A stretch of DNA of 36,393 nucleotides from contig MU835781.1 in the NCBI GenBank assembly GCA_029204225.1, positions 1 through 36,393 of the forward strand, in the 5' to 3' direction. This DNA is from Diphasiastrum complanatum (lineage: Eukaryota; Streptophyta; Lycopodiopsida; Lycopodiales; Lycopodiaceae). The notes under the pieces were generated by a model, which was given only the letters and a program-made list of their open reading frames with translations, ran no database searches and had not been told where the DNA came from. Within the stretch, counting starts at the first letter, position 1; every line of letters starts with the position of its first letter. Below, piece by piece: positions 34,353-36,393 of this stretch. The translations under genes were made by a program, and so were the position numbers.

Positions 34353-34819
34353 CAGGTTGGAGTTACGACTGACAGTCAGTCAGCATTTTCCAAATCATTG
34401 CCTTTTCTCTGGTCTTCGGGCTTCCCAAGCAATCATTTTGGACAAGTATTAGGGCGCCTTTGGCTGTGGGCAAGCTAGTCAGTGGCAGACGCTACCTTGA
34501 GAAGTACTTCCCATCGTATTTAGAAGAATAGGGTGTACCGTACCGACTGCAACTATCTGAAGAAGATCTCCCACTTGGCAGCAAAGGAGTAGCGGTAGAG
34601 CTTTCAAAACAATTCCTATTGCTGGTCTTTCAGAGTTTCGGTGGGCGCTTTTGTTTAGGCAAGTTCTTTGGAATCTTTTGCAAAAGGTCTACAACGGTCG
34701 ACGGCTCCATCGAGGTTAACGACATTCTATGTGAAGAAAAATCAAAAAAAATTAAAAAAAGATCTCAGTTCAGTTGGTGAGGTGGTCCATCACAGGGATC
34801 CCTTTGTACAGTTGTTCTC

Positions 34820-36393
34820 ATGGCTTCGGACATCTCCTAACTTCGTCCTCTCAGTCTCAAACGACCTGCTTCAATCGTATCTCCCCCTCCAGACTCCCCT
34901 CCTCGTTCGCGTAAGGCTGTGCTGGGTTCCGCGCTTGCCTCATCACCCTCCGTTCCTCTTTCGCCCATCTCTTCCCGTGGCATTGTTGCCCCCTCGCTTG
35001 GTTGTGAACCTCCTTCGGCCCTTGTTGCATTGCCTTCTCAACCCCCTGAACGGGTTCCTTGTCATGCTTGTGGTCGTTTCTTCTCTCCTAGAGGAGGTCT
35101 TGCCCGTCACCAGCATTCTTGTCCTGCGCTGCTTCAGTTGTCTGAAGATCGCCCTCCTCTTTCGGCACCCCATTCGCCCTCTGCTTCAGCTTGGTCTTGG
35201 ATTTCTTCCCTTGACGTCCTCAGGAGCTTTTCACTTGGGCTTCCCTCGTCCAAGGCTCTACTTTCATATTCCCCTCGCTCCGTCGTGAAACTCAAGTTGC
35301 TATGCGTCTTCCTCTTGATCGCTTGGCTATTGACCCCTTTGACATTGCGGCTTGGAATCTGTTTCTTCTTTTTCCCCTTTGGTGTCTAGTCCTCCCTCCG
35401 AGGGGTGGGGATGCTGGTCATAGAGAAAACTCGTGCTCGCCTTCGTCGCTTTCTATCGGGAGACTGGGAAACGCTTCAGGATGAACACTTTGCACATTGT
35501 CAGGCACTTGCTGCTCGCAACTCACAGGACTCTCAACCTCAAGGCACCCCACCTCTCTACCGTCGCCTTCGTCGCACCTACATCTTGGGCAAGTTGGTGA
35601 GTATTCTTGCGCAGCTCGAGCTTTAGCTCCTCTCACAACCCGCTCCCTCTTCTGCTGATACTGTTGCTGCTCTCCAAGCTCTTCATCCTGCTTCTGAAGG
35701 CATTCTTCCCCTGTTTGTGGAGGACTTTGTGTCGGATGTTGACTTGGTGCTTGATCGTGATTCCTTTCTCTCGTGCCTATCCATCGTAGTCCTCGTCTTG
35801 TTGTTGGTGGTCCCTCCGGTTTGGTCTATGAACACCTTCGTGATTGCTTTCCACCTGAGGACTCTGCTAGTGGCTTTGTTCAACTCTTTCAGGTCTGCTC
35901 TTTATCGCCTCTGGTCACATTCCTTCTTCTGTTGCATGCCTTTTGTTTGCGTCTCGTTTGATCGCCATGACTAAAGCCTTGGGTGGTGTCCGTCCCATCG
36001 CTATTGGTGAGTCCTCCTCCGTCTTGTTAGTCGCTCTATCTGTTTTCAGTTTCAACAGATTTTCGTCTCTTTTCGCTCCCCTCATCAGTTTGGCGTCTCT
36101 ATTCTTGGCGGCTGTGAAGCTGTCATTCATGGTTTGCGTGCCACCCTTGATCTCCATCCTAACTGGGTCGTTCTCTAAGTGGATGTTTCCAATGCTTTTA
36201 ATTCAGTTTCTAGAGCTGCAATCTTTCGGGAGCTTGCGCGCGGCTGGTGGTGAGTTGGCTCAGCTTATCCCATTTGTGCGGTTGTTCTATGCTTCTGAGA
36301 CTCCTCTCTTTTACAGTCACCATGTGCGCTTTGAGGATCTTTCTACTATCCAGTTTGCAGTAGGTACTCGTCAAGGTGATCCTTTGGGTGGTC
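34820..36393 (+). pseudogene. Non-LTR reverse transcriptase pseudogene with N-terminal zinc finger, cut by window end
   Basis: Coding signal moves between frames, so this is a decayed copy. The ATG at 34820 is followed by a stop (34838). The frame then reads KRPASIVSPPPDSPP and a zinc finger of form C-x2-C-x12-H-x3-C (35060-35122). Later blocks are LAIDPFDIAAWNLFLLFP (about 35326), RARLRRFLSGDWETL, LQALHPASEGILPLFVEDF, GGPSGLVYEHLRDCF (about 35808), ALGGVRPIAIGE, then PHQFGVSILGGCEAVIHG, VDVSNAFNSVSRAAIF (about 36181) and GTRQGDPLGG at the window edge. These are the fingers and palm blocks of a non-LTR RT, with the VDVSNAF Asp and the QGDPLG box. The second catalytic box (xADD) would lie past 36393. 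At least five frameshifts or stops are present. An N-terminal finger before RT is typical of R2-like elements with a restriction-like endonuclease, but no endonuclease is visible here. Confidence 0.82.

Larger units (their letters stand above)
33525..34819. other. Gene-like relic DNA, tandem duplication and oligo-A tract
   Basis: A short frame at about 33568-33690 (EVEAEKVARTLKSVEYRFQR, then a stop) looks protein-like but cannot be joined to the exons before it. An 84-base tandem duplication (34121-34288) and an A15-G-A12 tract (34325-34352) follow. 34353-34819 has no supported frame and probably belongs to the 5' part of the retrotransposon that follows. Confidence 0.4.

Noticed and set aside
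34820-36393. Assigning the RT to the U2-snRNA-targeting Utopia clade
   Set aside because: The N-terminal finger is compatible, but I saw no U2 snRNA sequence nearby and no endonuclease; a clade call needs phylogeny.

Overview
The window reads as nuclear DNA of a land plant. It holds one intact, intron-containing plant gene (a Nodulin-like/NFD4-type major facilitator), many decayed Ty1-copia fragments, a CACTA (En/Spm) transposase piece, telomere-like CCCTAAA repeats of the plant type, and long GA microsatellites in AT-rich spacer. The RT pseudogene at the right end, with an N-terminal zinc finger, has a look I associate with seed-free plants or gymnosperms rather than flowering plants. That last point is a weak inference; the species cannot be read from this sequence.

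Layout. 1-2460: spacer with short direct repeats and no gene. 2469-5608: the transporter gene, with a probable TATA box, a probable 5'UTR intron and three coding exons (3148-3474, 3575-4449, 5026-5608) encoding 594 residues. Its last 29 codons and 3' flank are tandemly duplicated (235 bp, 5520-5989). 5990-8430: spacer with a (GA)30 tract. 8433-10785: a copia integrase fragment butted against an antisense CACTA transposase fragment, then a second copia fragment (protease, GAG-pre-integrase, integrase). 10786-13690: mostly blank, with a weak copia Gag-like relic on the minus strand.

13690-25540 is the most structured part. Two fragments of one non-coding LTR retrotransposon family face each other. 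Arm A is on the minus strand, with its LTR at 17574-17061 and a tRNA-Met-type primer-binding site at 17060-17048. Arm B is on the plus strand, with internal DNA from 21741 and its LTR from 25138. Between them lie LTR-like DNA with internal repeats (17616-18480), a cluster of AGTGTCGGCTTTTT hairpins (18800-19170) and a minus-strand copia RT/RNase H pseudogene (20441-21735). Arm B's LTR stops abruptly at about 25540 and runs straight into about 330 bp of degenerate telomere-like repeats and then a G12-(CG)6-(GA)64 tract.

26262-31042: AT-rich spacer with members of a GGTATC-rich MITE-like family (best copy 30617-31039, flanked by TTAA) and an unassigned 218-codon open frame (minus, 28719-28063). 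31800-33524: GC-richer, gene-like DNA with a possible promoter and a candidate two-exon small secreted protein. 34820-36393: a multiply frameshifted non-LTR reverse transcriptase cut by the window end.

The only gene I would call functional with confidence is the transporter. Everything else is transposon debris, repeats, or low-confidence candidates. I found no CRISPR array, tRNA, rRNA or operon-like structure.
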